64,000 bases of DNA from Mucinivorans hirudinis (lineage in GTDB: Bacteria; Bacteroidota; Bacteroidia; Bacteroidales; Rikenellaceae). Shown here piece by piece: positions 36,698 through 44,474 of the stretch (positions are counted from its first letter, which is position 1; every line of letters starts with the position of its first letter). The notes beneath the pieces are model-generated. The model was given only the letters and a program-made list of their open reading frames with translations, searched no databases and was not told the DNA's origin. Made by a program: the position numbers and the translations under genes. The stretch spans positions 2,760,798-2,824,797 of the forward strand of contig HG934468.1 in the NCBI GenBank assembly GCA_000723505.1. The letters run 5' to 3'.

Positions 36698-37570
36698 CTA
36701 TCTTCGACTAACATCTTGGAAGATAATATTTGCCTCTTCCGCAGCAGCCATCTCGGCAAGTTGCTGGCTGTAAATCTTCATCGCACGACGGCTCATACCC
36801 ATAGACGAGAATCCGCCATCGTGGAATAGATTCTGCATCGTGACCTTGCGTGTGAGGTCAGAAAAGAGTGTAAGCACGTAATCGGCACAATCCAAAGCTG
36901 TTGCATTGCCTAGCGGAGACATACGGTTAGAAAAATCCATCAATCCGTCCAACCCCATCACTCCACTACCCGCTGTCGTCGGTGTTGGTGATTGTGATAT
37001 GGTGTTTACGCGGATTCTCTTTTCTCGTCCATAGATGTAACCGAAGCTGCGCGCAATACTCTCCAAAAGTGCCTTTGCATCCGCCATATCGTTGTATCCG
37101 TATAGTGTTCGCTGAGCAGCAATATAGGAAAGCGCCACAATGGAGCCCCACTCGTTGATAGCATCCTTTTTACGTGCAACCTGCATCACTTTGTGAAAAG
37201 ATATTGCGGAAATGTCAAGAGTTTTTTGCAATAAGCCATAGTCCAAATCATCGTATTTACGCCCCTTTCTCACGTTAGGAGACATACCTATTGAGTGGAG
37301 AATGAAGTCGAATTTTCCGCCGAAATGTTCCATAGCCCTATCTATGAGCAGTTCCAAATCCTCGACTGAAGTGGCATCAGCCGGAACGAATATAGTACCC
37401 AGTTTGTCTGCCAGCTCTTGGGTCTCTCCCATACGTGCTGCCATTGCAGTGTTGGTAAGGACGATTTGCGCTCCTTCCTCCACAGCGCGTTGCGCCACTT
37501 GCCAGGCGATGGACTTTTCGTTCAATGCACCGAATATGATGCCTTTTTTTCCTTTTAATAAGTTGTACAT
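36698..37570 (-). CDS. fabI: Enoyl-[acyl-carrier-protein] reductase FabI
   Basis: NADH-dependent reductase of the last step of fatty-acid elongation. 290 residues: NAD-binding GKKGIIFGALNEKSIAWQVA at the N-terminus, HSIGMSPN near residue 90, and the catalytic Tyr-x6-Lys in YNDMADAKALLESIA (~residue 160). The extended C-terminus fits the divergent FabI forms of this phylum. Single-gene unit by orientation. Confidence 0.95.
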   Translation of the reverse strand: MYNLLKGKKGIIFGALNEKSIAWQVAQRAVEEGAQIVLTNTAMAARMGETQELADKLGTIFVPADATSVEDLELLIDRAMEHFGGKFDFILHSIGMSPNVRKGRKYDDLDYGLLQKTLDISAISFHKVMQVARKKDAINEWGSIVALSYIAAQRTLYGYNDMADAKALLESIARSFGYIYGREKRIRVNTISQSPTPTTAGSGVMGLDGLMDFSNRMSPLGNATALDCADYVLTLFSDLTRKVTMQNLFHDGGFSSMGMSRRAMKIYSQQLAEMAAAEEANIIFQDVSRR

Positions 37571-37661
37571 TACTTTTTAAATTTGGAATCCGACAAATCT
37601 ATTATGACACAACCTTTTGAGGCTTTGTCGGCGATAAGCCGGTCTCTCAGTTTTACAATCG

Positions 37662-37669
37662 CAAAGGTA
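37662..37669 (-). promoter_or_regulatory. -7 box (TACCTTTG) of fabI
   Basis: TACCTTTG on the minus strand about 90 bases before the fabI start. The leader has a GACAAA/TTTGTC pair (37591-37630). No clear -33. Confidence 0.5.
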
Positions 37670-37755
37670 ACACTTTTTGGGTAAAGGACAGCGTTTTTTG
37701 GAATTTCTCAAGCGAAAAAGAGTATAAACGGTTTTATTACTTGTGAAAAAAAGCG

Positions 37756-38129
37756 TACATTTGCGGTATGTATTGAGCGTTTTGGTGTTGTTTCATCGTG
37801 GCGGACAACCAAGGTGGTTCTTGAAAATTGGTGCTGTAATACAATTTTCCACGTAAAATCCGGTGTAAACCAAGACGGGGCTCTGTAAGTAAGTTTGTTT
37901 AAAACATTTGTAAACAATGGATTAATGGAAATTAGTGGCGCATCTTGTTCCGAAACTGTTCGGTGCATCCCCTCTGATGTTTTTCGAGATTGTGAAATCC
38001 GAGAACTTCTAAAAATTCTAAAATAACCAATGATTACTTTTTAGAAGCCCTCTTGGTGAAAACAATCCCACTGTGCCGTCGAATGACAATCTAGAAACAT
38101 AATGAACCATTATTGAAAATAAACATCGA
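37756..38129 (+). other. Promoter-led non-coding region before the lipoprotein gene
   Basis: TACATTTG at 37756-37763 fits the -7 box; the -33 is weak. About 365 bases without an ORF follow up to the lipoprotein gene. The region has a GAAAATTG/CAATTTTC stem near 37821-37849 and the palindromic copy at 38001-38053. It could be a long leader or a small RNA; I recognise no known RNA family. Confidence 0.35.
38001..38053 (-). repeat. Palindromic intergenic repeat, copy 5
   Basis: ACTTCTAAAAATTCTAAAAT on the left and ACTTTTTAGAAGCCCTCT on the right form the arms; the centre AAATAACCAATGATTA matches the family core. Same orientation as copy 1. Confidence 0.75.
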
Positions 38130-38666
38130 ATGAAAAAAGCAGTTCTTTTATTTGCCACTGTGCTCTTGTGTGGCTGCGCAGGAGAGTTGACTACAGAAAT
38201 TGCAATGCGTAAAATCGAAGATTGTCAAGAATTTAATGTTCCATTCTACGCCCCTTTTAATACCGGAGCTGAGAATCTTACCGGCGAAAACTATAAAAAT
38301 CCGGAAAACTATATTCGTACTAATTATGGGAAGTTGATTGATGCGGGACTTATTACAGCCACAGTCGAGGATGGGAACTCGTGGCGTAAATCTTTGATTA
38401 TTAAACTAACATCTAAAGGTGAGGAATTTGTTGAGCGAAATCGTAGTGGTGAGGAGTCTCTATGTGTTCGCGTTTGTCGGGCAAAGCCTCTAGCAATAGA
38501 TTCGCTCATAGTTATCAGAGAAAATAAAGAGGTCGAGGTTTGCTATACTATTGTAGAAGATGATGTTACCCTTTTTGGTGAGTATCTTGGCTTTGTTGAA
38601 GGCAAGCCACATACGGATAGACGTCGATTTATAAAAAAGGGCTTTGGTTGGCAAATAGCGGATTGA
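38130..38666 (+). CDS. Hypothetical lipoprotein
   Basis: 178 residues with signal peptide and lipobox LLCGCAGE (Cys at ~16). The mature part has no motif I know; it has an alpha-rich first half (NYGKLIDAGLITATVEDG, a winged-helix-like feel, with LTSKGEEFVERN) and a beta-rich second half. The segment before the Gly-Glu tail (CYTIVEDDVTLFGEYLGF) may be a single strand pair. The transaldolase gene follows after 33 bases, so the two may be co-transcribed. Confidence 0.7.
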   Translation: MKKAVLLFATVLLCGCAGELTTEIAMRKIEDCQEFNVPFYAPFNTGAENLTGENYKNPENYIRTNYGKLIDAGLITATVEDGNSWRKSLIIKLTSKGEEFVERNRSGEESLCVRVCRAKPLAIDSLIVIRENKEVEVCYTIVEDDVTLFGEYLGFVEGKPHTDRRRFIKKGFGWQIAD

Positions 38667-38699
38667 TGGAAAAGGGTTAATAATGAAAACTTAAGAGCT

Positions 38700-39353
38700 A
38701 TGAAATTTTTTTTGGACACGGCAAATTTGGCTCAGATTAGCCAAGCCGCTTCATTGGGAGTAATTGACGGGGTAACCACCAACCCATCTCTGATGGCAAA
38801 GGAGGGGGTGAGTGGGCGGGAGGTAATTCGTAATCATTACATTGCTATCTGTTCGCTGGTTGATGGAGATATTTCCGCCGAAGTACTCGCCACCGACTAC
38901 GAAGGTATGGTTGTCGAGGGAGTCTCCCTGTCGGAGCTCCATCCTAATATTGTTGTGAAAATACCTTGTACGGCGGATGGTATTCGTGCTATAAAAACAT
39001 TGGCGAGCAGAGGCATAAAAACAAACTGTACTCTGATTTTCTCCGTCGGTCAGGCATTGCTTGCCGCCAAGGCAGGGGCGAGTTATGTTTCTCCGTTTGT
39101 TGGTCGGTTGGATGATGTGGGGGCGGACGGTGTAGAGCTCGTTGGGCAGATAGTGGAAGTGTTTGCTAGATATGGCTATCCCACTCAGGTGCTTGCGGCT
39201 TCTATCCGCAATGCAGCACACATTGTTGGTTGTTTGGAGGTCGGAGCAGATGTGGCAACGTGTCCCTTGCAGCCGATTTTGGATTTGTTGAAACACCCGC
39301 TTACGGACAAAGGGCTCGAAATTTTCAAACTCGACACGGAGAAGTTGAGATAG
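38700..39353 (+). CDS. Transaldolase / fructose-6-phosphate aldolase family
   Basis: 217-residue TalC/FSA-like small transaldolase. It has the family start MKFFLDTANLAQISQA, GVTTNPSLMAKEG, the Schiff-base lysine in NIVVKIPCT (~residue 83), and SPFVGRLDDVG. In most Bacteroidota it fills the transaldolase role of the pentose phosphate pathway; aldolase activity is possible in this family. No terminator was seen after it, only IS remnants. Confidence 0.93.
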   Translation: MKFFLDTANLAQISQAASLGVIDGVTTNPSLMAKEGVSGREVIRNHYIAICSLVDGDISAEVLATDYEGMVVEGVSLSELHPNIVVKIPCTADGIRAIKTLASRGIKTNCTLIFSVGQALLAAKAGASYVSPFVGRLDDVGADGVELVGQIVEVFARYGYPTQVLAASIRNAAHIVGCLEVGADVATCPLQPILDLLKHPLTDKGLEIFKLDTEKLR

Positions 39354-39427
39354 AAATAGCTCGTTGTTTCAGTTCTACACCGATTCGGCACAGAGTATCT
39401 TGTCAAAATCATCCAAATCATTTGGTT

Positions 39428-39675
39428 CTACTGGTTTTCGTGTGGGTAAAGTTTGAGGTTTGCATTGAAGAATAGTATTGCGGTTCTGAAGTTTTCAAAT
39501 TTACGGTATCCTCTGCCTATTCTTTTTATCTCTTCGATAGAGCTGTTTAACCTCTCTGCCCTTGCATTACTTATAATACTTCCCTCTCTTCGGACAGTTT
39601 TTGTATCTGCTTAAGATAGTATTTGTTTCTTTGCTCTCGGGTTATTGTTAGTTGTTGTTTTAGTGTTTGTTTCAT
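39428..39675 (-). pseudogene. ISL3-type transposase, C-terminal remnant
   Basis: Minus-strand reading gives the end of an ISL3-like transposase: SNARAERLNSSIEEIKRIGR, then GYRKFENFRTAILFFNANL, ending LYPHENQ-stop. Further upstream the reading MKQTLKQQLTITREQ is in another frame, with a stop near 39585, so a frameshift separates the two pieces. Nothing of the catalytic part remains. The DNA after the stop (39360-39427) probably is the old element end. Confidence 0.75.
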
Positions 39676-39710
39676 TTCGTTGCCCTTAAGGGCAACGAAA
39701 TGAAACAAAC
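39665..39710. repeat. Perfect 46-bp palindrome
   Basis: Positions 39665-39687 (starts GTTTGTTTCATTTCG) and 39688-39710 are exact reverse complements with no loop; the centre is CCTTAAGG. It joins the ISL3 remnant to the end of the IS3-family orfB and is not followed by a T-run in the direction of orfB. Confidence 0.9.
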
Positions 39711-39715
39711 TTTTT

Positions 39716-40570
39716 CTATGCCGCCGTCATATAGACCTCACTCGGAGTCTTGTATTCAAGCGATTGATGTAGCCTTTCGGTGTTGTAAAGACGAAAATAG
39801 TCAGTCAAGCCATCATATAACTCTTTGCCGCTGCCGGGGTTCGACAGGTAAATATACTCATATTTTACGCTGCGCCACAACCTTTCGACAAAAATATTAT
39901 CCAAAGCCCTACCTTTACCGTCCATACTTATCTGTATCTCATTTTCTTCAAGTATCTTAACGAACTCCTTGGCCGTGAACTCACTCCCTTGGTCGGTGTT
40001 GAATATCTCCGGCTTGCCGTATCTGGCAATAGCCTCTTTGAGCAACTCTTGGCAGAACTCGCTATCGTGGGTATTGCTTATCCCCCAAGCCAACACAAAG
40101 CGTGAATGCCAATCAATGATGGCGCACAGGTACATATAACCTCCATTCATTGGGATATAGGTGATGTCGGTACTCCAAACCTGATTTACCCTGTCAATAG
40201 TTAATCCTCGCAATAGATAGGGGTATATCTTATGCTCCTTATTATGCCACGTGGTGTTAGGCTTGGGGTAGATAGCACTGATGCACATATCCCGAAAGTA
40301 ACGACGCACTCGCTTAGGGCTTATCGTAAAACCTTTCTTTCGCAAGTGTTCAGTCATCCGCTCGACACCATAGAAAGGCATTTTGGTATAGGTGCGGTCT
40401 ATCTCTGCTTTAACAGCAAGCTCATCTGCACTTGCTCTTCCTTTGCTCGCATAGTATATGCCACTGCGGCAAATGTTTAGCAATATGCACTGCTGAACTA
40501 AACTCAGCCGAGGATGATTCTTTTCTACCATCTCTCTACGCTCGGCTAACGAGATTTGAGTAGCTCCCAC
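39716..40570 (-). CDS. IS3-family transposase OrfB (DDE integrase)
   Basis: 284 residues with an rve-type DDE catalytic core: D in QVWSTDITYIPM, D in IFNTDQGSEFTAKEF, E in IFVERLWRSVKYEYI, and the usual end YNTERLHQSLEYKTPSE. It overlaps orfA by 25 bases in the -1 frame. A run of nine A residues on the coding strand (40571-40579) stands just before, so the active transposase is expected to be an OrfAB fusion made by -1 frameshifting; a GTG at 40570 could also start OrfB. Confidence 0.93.
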   Translation of the reverse strand: MGATQISLAERREMVEKNHPRLSLVQQCILLNICRSGIYYASKGRASADELAVKAEIDRTYTKMPFYGVERMTEHLRKKGFTISPKRVRRYFRDMCISAIYPKPNTTWHNKEHKIYPYLLRGLTIDRVNQVWSTDITYIPMNGGYMYLCAIIDWHSRFVLAWGISNTHDSEFCQELLKEAIARYGKPEIFNTDQGSEFTAKEFVKILEENEIQISMDGKGRALDNIFVERLWRSVKYEYIYLSNPGSGKELYDGLTDYFRLYNTERLHQSLEYKTPSEVYMTAA

Positions 40571-40833
40571 TTTTTTTTTAAGAACTCGTTCTCTATCTCA
40601 AGCTGACCAATCTTGCGATAAAGATTGTTCTCTACCTGCTCATCAGACTTGACTTTACGCTCCTTGTCAGTCGAGAAAATGGCGGTCGCTCCCTCCTTGA
40701 ACTGCTTCTTCCATACCCCAACCTGCGTCGGATGAACTTCATAAATCGAAGCAATCTCATTGACCGTCTTCAAGCCCTTGATAGCTTCCAAGGCTACTGC
40801 CGCTTTGGTCTCTGCCGAAATCTTTTTCCTCAT
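40546..40833 (-). CDS. IS3-family OrfA (helix-turn-helix)
   Basis: 95 residues: an HTH_Tnp_1 domain (MRKKISAETKAAVALEAIKG, then IASIYEVHPTQVGVWKKQF) and a C-terminal leucine-zipper coiled coil (NNLYRKIGQLEIENEFL). It binds the element ends. The slippery A-run lies near its end, at FLKKKWEL. Confidence 0.92.
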   Translation of the reverse strand: MRKKISAETKAAVALEAIKGLKTVNEIASIYEVHPTQVGVWKKQFKEGATAIFSTDKERKVKSDEQVENNLYRKIGQLEIENEFLKKKWELLKSR

Positions 40834-40921
40834 CGTTTGTCTCCTTTTTTATGAGACCAAAGATAACCAAATTATAGCTTAAACTGCTGTCCTATTTTGG
40901 GGGAGTATTATAACATCAAAC

Positions 40922-41266
40922 CGGCAACTCAAAACAGACATGGAATTGCGCCCCATCTACCATCAGACAGATGACAACTCCGACGCCCATCTATTCTTCG
41001 GACTCCTATCATACTGGATTGTAAACACAGTTCGACACAAACTAAAGTTACAAGGCATAACTCATTACTGGACTGAATTAAAGCGCATTCTATCCACCCA
41101 AAAGGCTATCACCACCAAAGCAGAAAACGCACTCGGAGAACAAATAGAACTACGCATCTGTTCGGACCCCACAGATGCCGCCTCGGAACTATATCGAATC
41201 CTCGGATACAACCCCATACCATTTAGACGACACACAATCAAAACTGCACCACCACCTCCGAATTGA
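40922..41266 (+). pseudogene. IS1634-type (IS4 superfamily) transposase, C-terminal remnant
   Basis: The in-frame reading RQLKTDMELRPIYHQ and then AHLFFGLLSYWIVNTVRHKL is the end of an IS1634-like transposase, with the LKTD...RPIYH motif around the catalytic Glu region. All of the N-terminal and central part is gone; the break is at the IS3 element's edge, which suggests IS3 insertion followed by loss. The 195 bases after it up to tRNA-Ser show no gene. Confidence 0.75.
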
Positions 41267-41461
41267 AAAATCTGTAGTACCCACGCAGAAAGTCAAAAAC
41301 AGATAAGGCTTAAAGAACAGAGGATTTGCATACATATTACGTTGAAGTTGGGCTGACGCTTGAATTTTAAGCCAAGTAGATAAAAAGAAAACACCAAAAT
41401 CCACTTTTTGGTGTAGATTTTGGCGTAACCCATACAACTTACTGATTTTCAGCGTTTATTG

Positions 41462-41549
41462 CGGAGGAAGGGGGATTCGAACCCCCGGTACAGTAATCCC
41501 GTACGTCAGTTTAGCAAACTGGTGGTTTCAGCCACTCACCCATCCCTCC
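41462..41549 (-). tRNA. tRNA-Ser (anticodon GCT)
   Basis: 88 bases with a long variable arm (class II). Acceptor GGAGGGA / TTCCTCC, anticodon loop TTGCTAA with GCT, T-arm GGGGGTTCGAATCCCCC, discriminator G. CCA is not encoded. Own promoter at 41562-41592. Confidence 0.97.
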
Positions 41550-41561
41550 TTAAATGCAGCA

Positions 41562-41592
41562 CAAAGGTAACTATTTTTATCTAACTTCCAAA
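41562..41592 (-). promoter_or_regulatory. Promoter of tRNA-Ser
   Basis: Minus-strand TTTG (41589-41592), 19 bases, TACCTTTG (41562-41569), 12 bases before the tRNA. Confidence 0.75.
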
Positions 41593-41677
41593 ATTTACGC
41601 GAACAAATTTGTCAATATTGATTTCAATTTCTGCAATGGAATCCGCCGAAATCGTTTCGTTCGCGAAAATGCACGAT

Positions 41678-42364
41678 TTACTCCTTGTTGATAAGAAGCT
41701 CAAAACGAACAGTAATATTCTGTTGCACCTTGATTTTCTGGAAGCCCACCGACCCCAGCTCCATATCGCCTCCTTCGGAGACTGATTTTGTCGATAGCAT
41801 CCTGTCATTCACAACTGCCGAAAAATCATTGTCATAAGAGTAGCAATTTATCATCAGTACCCCTCCCAGAGGTTGTCCTGCTGTTTTTGCTAATAGTTGG
41901 GCGTTTGCCTTTGCAGCGTTGAAAGCCTCGACTTTCAATGAATCATTTATATCTTTGAGCTTGTCGTTCCACACACGATTCAGTGTAGCATTTTGAATGC
42001 TATTTTCGCCGAGAGCATTAAAGACCGTTTCAGCCTCCTCGGCCGATGATACTGTCAATCTGTAGTTTTTGAATAAGTAAGATTTGCTTTTCTTCTGAGC
42101 AGCAGAAGATTGACCGGTGATGACAAGTTGCTTTTTTACATCTATCCCCGCCTGCTGCAAAGCCTTGGCAAGTTGGCTCTCGAGCGTAGCCATCGTAGTT
42201 TTGCCCTTGCTGTCTGCCTCGCTTAGCGAAATTAAAATCTCTGCTTTATTTGGTTCAACCATAGCGGAAGCGTTGCCATTGACCTCAATATAACGCTCAC
42301 TTTGTGCGTAAATCGTTGATGTGCCAATTATTGCAATCACGAATAATAAAATTATTTTTCTCAT
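41678..42364 (-). CDS. SIMPL-domain (DUF541) exported protein
   Basis: 228 residues. Signal peptide MRKIILLFVIAIIGTSTIYA, then a SIMPL domain: IEVNGNASAMVEPNKAEILI at its start and KAEAFNAAKANAQLLAKTAG-like text near residue 150. Function of the family is poorly defined; exported in bacteria. It overlaps the preceding rRNA/tRNA methyltransferase gene by 4 bases and ends a four-gene run (TPR, MFS, TrmH, SIMPL). Confidence 0.88.
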   Translation of the reverse strand: MRKIILLFVIAIIGTSTIYAQSERYIEVNGNASAMVEPNKAEILISLSEADSKGKTTMATLESQLAKALQQAGIDVKKQLVITGQSSAAQKKSKSYLFKNYRLTVSSAEEAETVFNALGENSIQNATLNRVWNDKLKDINDSLKVEAFNAAKANAQLLAKTAGQPLGGVLMINCYSYDNDFSAVVNDRMLSTKSVSEGGDMELGSVGFQKIKVQQNITVRFELLINKE

Positions 42365-43050
42365 AGTCTCCTTCTTTTGAACTCTGAGCAGGTAATTGCT
42401 GTCGCCACTGCTACATTCAGCGACTCGACAGCTACGCCTGCTGCAAAGTTTGGTATATACAACTTTTTAGTAATCAGCTTTTCAATATCTTCACTTATGC
42501 CGCGTCCTTCGCTACCCATCACTACGAAACCTTGCCCCTCTAATGGAGTGTCGTAAATATTCTCGCCCTCTAAAAAAGTACCGTAAATGGGCAATTCTAC
42601 TCCTTGCAATAACTCTGTCAAATCAACATAATGAACTCTCACTCTTGCTATTGCACCCATTGTTGCCTGCACTACTTTTGGATTGAAGCAGTCGGCAGAG
42701 CCCAAAGAGCAAAAAACATCACCAATTCCGAACCAGTCGGCAATACGTATTATCGTGCCTAGGTTTCCGGGGTCTTGAACCCCATCTAAAACCAAGCGCA
42801 ATCCCTTGCTTACCGGCTGCCATTGTGGAATTTCTACCAATGCTAACGTATCTGTCGGAGTTTTTAGTGCTGAAATGCGCGACATTTCGCTTGCTTCGAT
42901 TTGCCCGGTTCGATATATTCTTGCTATTTTCAGATTAGACTGCAACAAATCGCCGACAAGTTTTTTGCCCTCGGCTATAAACAAGCCCTGCTCAGCACGC
43001 CCCTCTTTGGAGTGGAGTGCGCGAATCTGTTGTATCTCAGTCTTGGTCAT
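42361..43050 (-). CDS. TrmH/SpoU-family RNA 2'-O-methyltransferase
   Basis: 229 residues with an N-terminal RNA-binding segment and a SPOUT knot domain: motif 1 DGVQDPGNLGTIIRIADWFG (~residue 90), motif 2 VMGSEGRGIS (~170) and motif 3 with SLNVAVATAITCSEF (~210). It methylates a ribose in rRNA or tRNA; the target is not predictable. Confidence 0.93.
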   Translation of the reverse strand: MTKTEIQQIRALHSKEGRAEQGLFIAEGKKLVGDLLQSNLKIARIYRTGQIEASEMSRISALKTPTDTLALVEIPQWQPVSKGLRLVLDGVQDPGNLGTIIRIADWFGIGDVFCSLGSADCFNPKVVQATMGAIARVRVHYVDLTELLQGVELPIYGTFLEGENIYDTPLEGQGFVVMGSEGRGISEDIEKLITKKLYIPNFAAGVAVESLNVAVATAITCSEFKRRRL

Positions 43051-43066
43051 TGAATATATTTTGAGG

Positions 43067-44410
43067 CTATTTTTTAATATTAGGTTTTTCCAAGCCGTAG
43101 CCTTTGACTCTGTCCTCTCGTTTTAGCAGTAGCGCGAAAATTACCGAAGTCAAACAGAGAGCTAAGAAAATATAGACGGGGTAAGTATAGTCGTAACTAT
43201 CACCTACCTTGCCATATTTATCGAGCACAATGCCAACCACAAGGGGAACGCCTGCCAAACCGATATTTTGTACCCAGAAGATCAGTGCATAGGCGCTACC
43301 CAAACGTTCCATAGGAATAATCTTAGCAACCGAGGGCCACATTGCAGATGGTACGAGCGAAAATGCAATGCCCAACACAATCATCATCGCCACGGCAACC
43401 AACCAATGGTTTAATCCAGTAATCGAGAAGGTGATATAGACCCCGACCAGCATCAATGTACCAATCAACATAATAGTCGCACCCTTACCCTTTTTGTCAT
43501 AGATTCCGCCGAAGAGAGGGGTCAAGAACAGCGTTCCAAGCGGCAGCAAGCCGGGAATTATACCTGCATATTCGGGGTTTACGTTAAACTTAATTATCAT
43601 AAACTCTGTGGCAAATTTCAAGAAAGGAAAGACCGCAGCATAGAATAGCAGGCAGAGCATTGCGATATACCAAAAGCCGCGATTGCGGAAAATAAGCAAA
43701 ATATCCGAGAAGCGAAATTTCTCGTCATCAGCCAAAGCCTCTTGTGCCCGCTCTTTATCTAACTTTCTATCCATCACCACAAATACCATAAATATGGCAA
43801 AACCAAAAAGAAGTAATACCGTACAGAAAAGAATGGGGGTGGACAGTTTGCCGAACATATTATATATAGGTATGGGAGCAACCATTGCCAACATTGTGCC
43901 CAACCGTGCAAACGCCACCTGCATTCCGAGCGCCAAAGCCATCTCCTTACCCTTGAACCAACGCACGATAATCTTTGTAGCTGTGATACCCATAGTCTCA
44001 TAGCCAAATGCGAAAATAGCGTAACCAAGCGAGGTTACAAGCAGTTGCAGGCGCATTTCGCCAAAAAAGGGTAGGGTAGTGCGGATGGTGGGGTCGATGA
44101 ATTCGATGCCGTAATATTTCAGCACAGCGCCTATGAGCATCACACCCGTGGCGAAGACACCGGTAAAACGAGCTCCCTTTTTGTCGAGAATAACGCCGCC
44201 GACAATCAACATCAGCAATATAACATTCAACCAGCCGTAACTGCTCGAAAATACCCCGTATTCGACACTGTCCCAGCCCATTATCTCCTGAAGGAGCGTT
44301 TTGAGTGGTGACATAACATCGCACATAAAATAACCGCACATCATCGTGAGCGATACCGCGATAAGTACCGTCCAGCGCGCTGCGACCGAGTCGCTGATTT
44401 TTTGAACCAT
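43067..44410 (-). CDS. MFS transporter
   Basis: 447 residues, twelve predicted membrane helices, with the MFS loop motif GVILDKKGARFTG between helices 2 and 3 and its counterpart GGIYDKKGKGATI in the second half. A central cytoplasmic loop (DRKLDKERAQEAL) splits the halves. Substrate not predictable. Sixteen bases before the trmH gene. Confidence 0.88.
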   Translation of the reverse strand: MVQKISDSVAARWTVLIAVSLTMMCGYFMCDVMSPLKTLLQEIMGWDSVEYGVFSSSYGWLNVILLMLIVGGVILDKKGARFTGVFATGVMLIGAVLKYYGIEFIDPTIRTTLPFFGEMRLQLLVTSLGYAIFAFGYETMGITATKIIVRWFKGKEMALALGMQVAFARLGTMLAMVAPIPIYNMFGKLSTPILFCTVLLLFGFAIFMVFVVMDRKLDKERAQEALADDEKFRFSDILLIFRNRGFWYIAMLCLLFYAAVFPFLKFATEFMIIKFNVNPEYAGIIPGLLPLGTLFLTPLFGGIYDKKGKGATIMLIGTLMLVGVYITFSITGLNHWLVAVAMMIVLGIAFSLVPSAMWPSVAKIIPMERLGSAYALIFWVQNIGLAGVPLVVGIVLDKYGKVGDSYDYTYPVYIFLALCLTSVIFALLLKREDRVKGYGLEKPNIKK

Positions 44411-44429
44411 TGTTTTTTTTTATAATGAA

Positions 44430-44474
44430 TAGTGAAAAATGAAGTTGTAAAAAATCGCACTGCATTTTTCACTA
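44430..44474. repeat. Inverted repeat after the TPR gene
   Basis: TAGTGAAAAATG and CATTTTTCACTA are perfectly complementary over 12 bases with a 21-base loop. The right arm includes the TPR stop codon. Related to the AATGAAA heptads at 46442-46499. Confidence 0.75.

Larger units (their letters stand above)
39711..40906 (-). mobile_element. IS3-family insertion sequence, 3' end truncated
   Basis: Contains overlapping orfA and orfB. The 5' end (right side) has CTCCCCCAAAATAGGACAG at 40888-40906 (minus strand), like the C-rich ends of IS3 members. No matching inverse is found past orfB, where the palindrome at 39665 begins only 6 bases after the stop, so that end is missing or rearranged. Confidence 0.75.

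Noticed and set aside
37708-37968. An 86-codon minus-strand frame in the fabI-lipoprotein gap
   Set aside because: No family resemblance, no promoter in the right direction, and A/T-rich non-coding composition.
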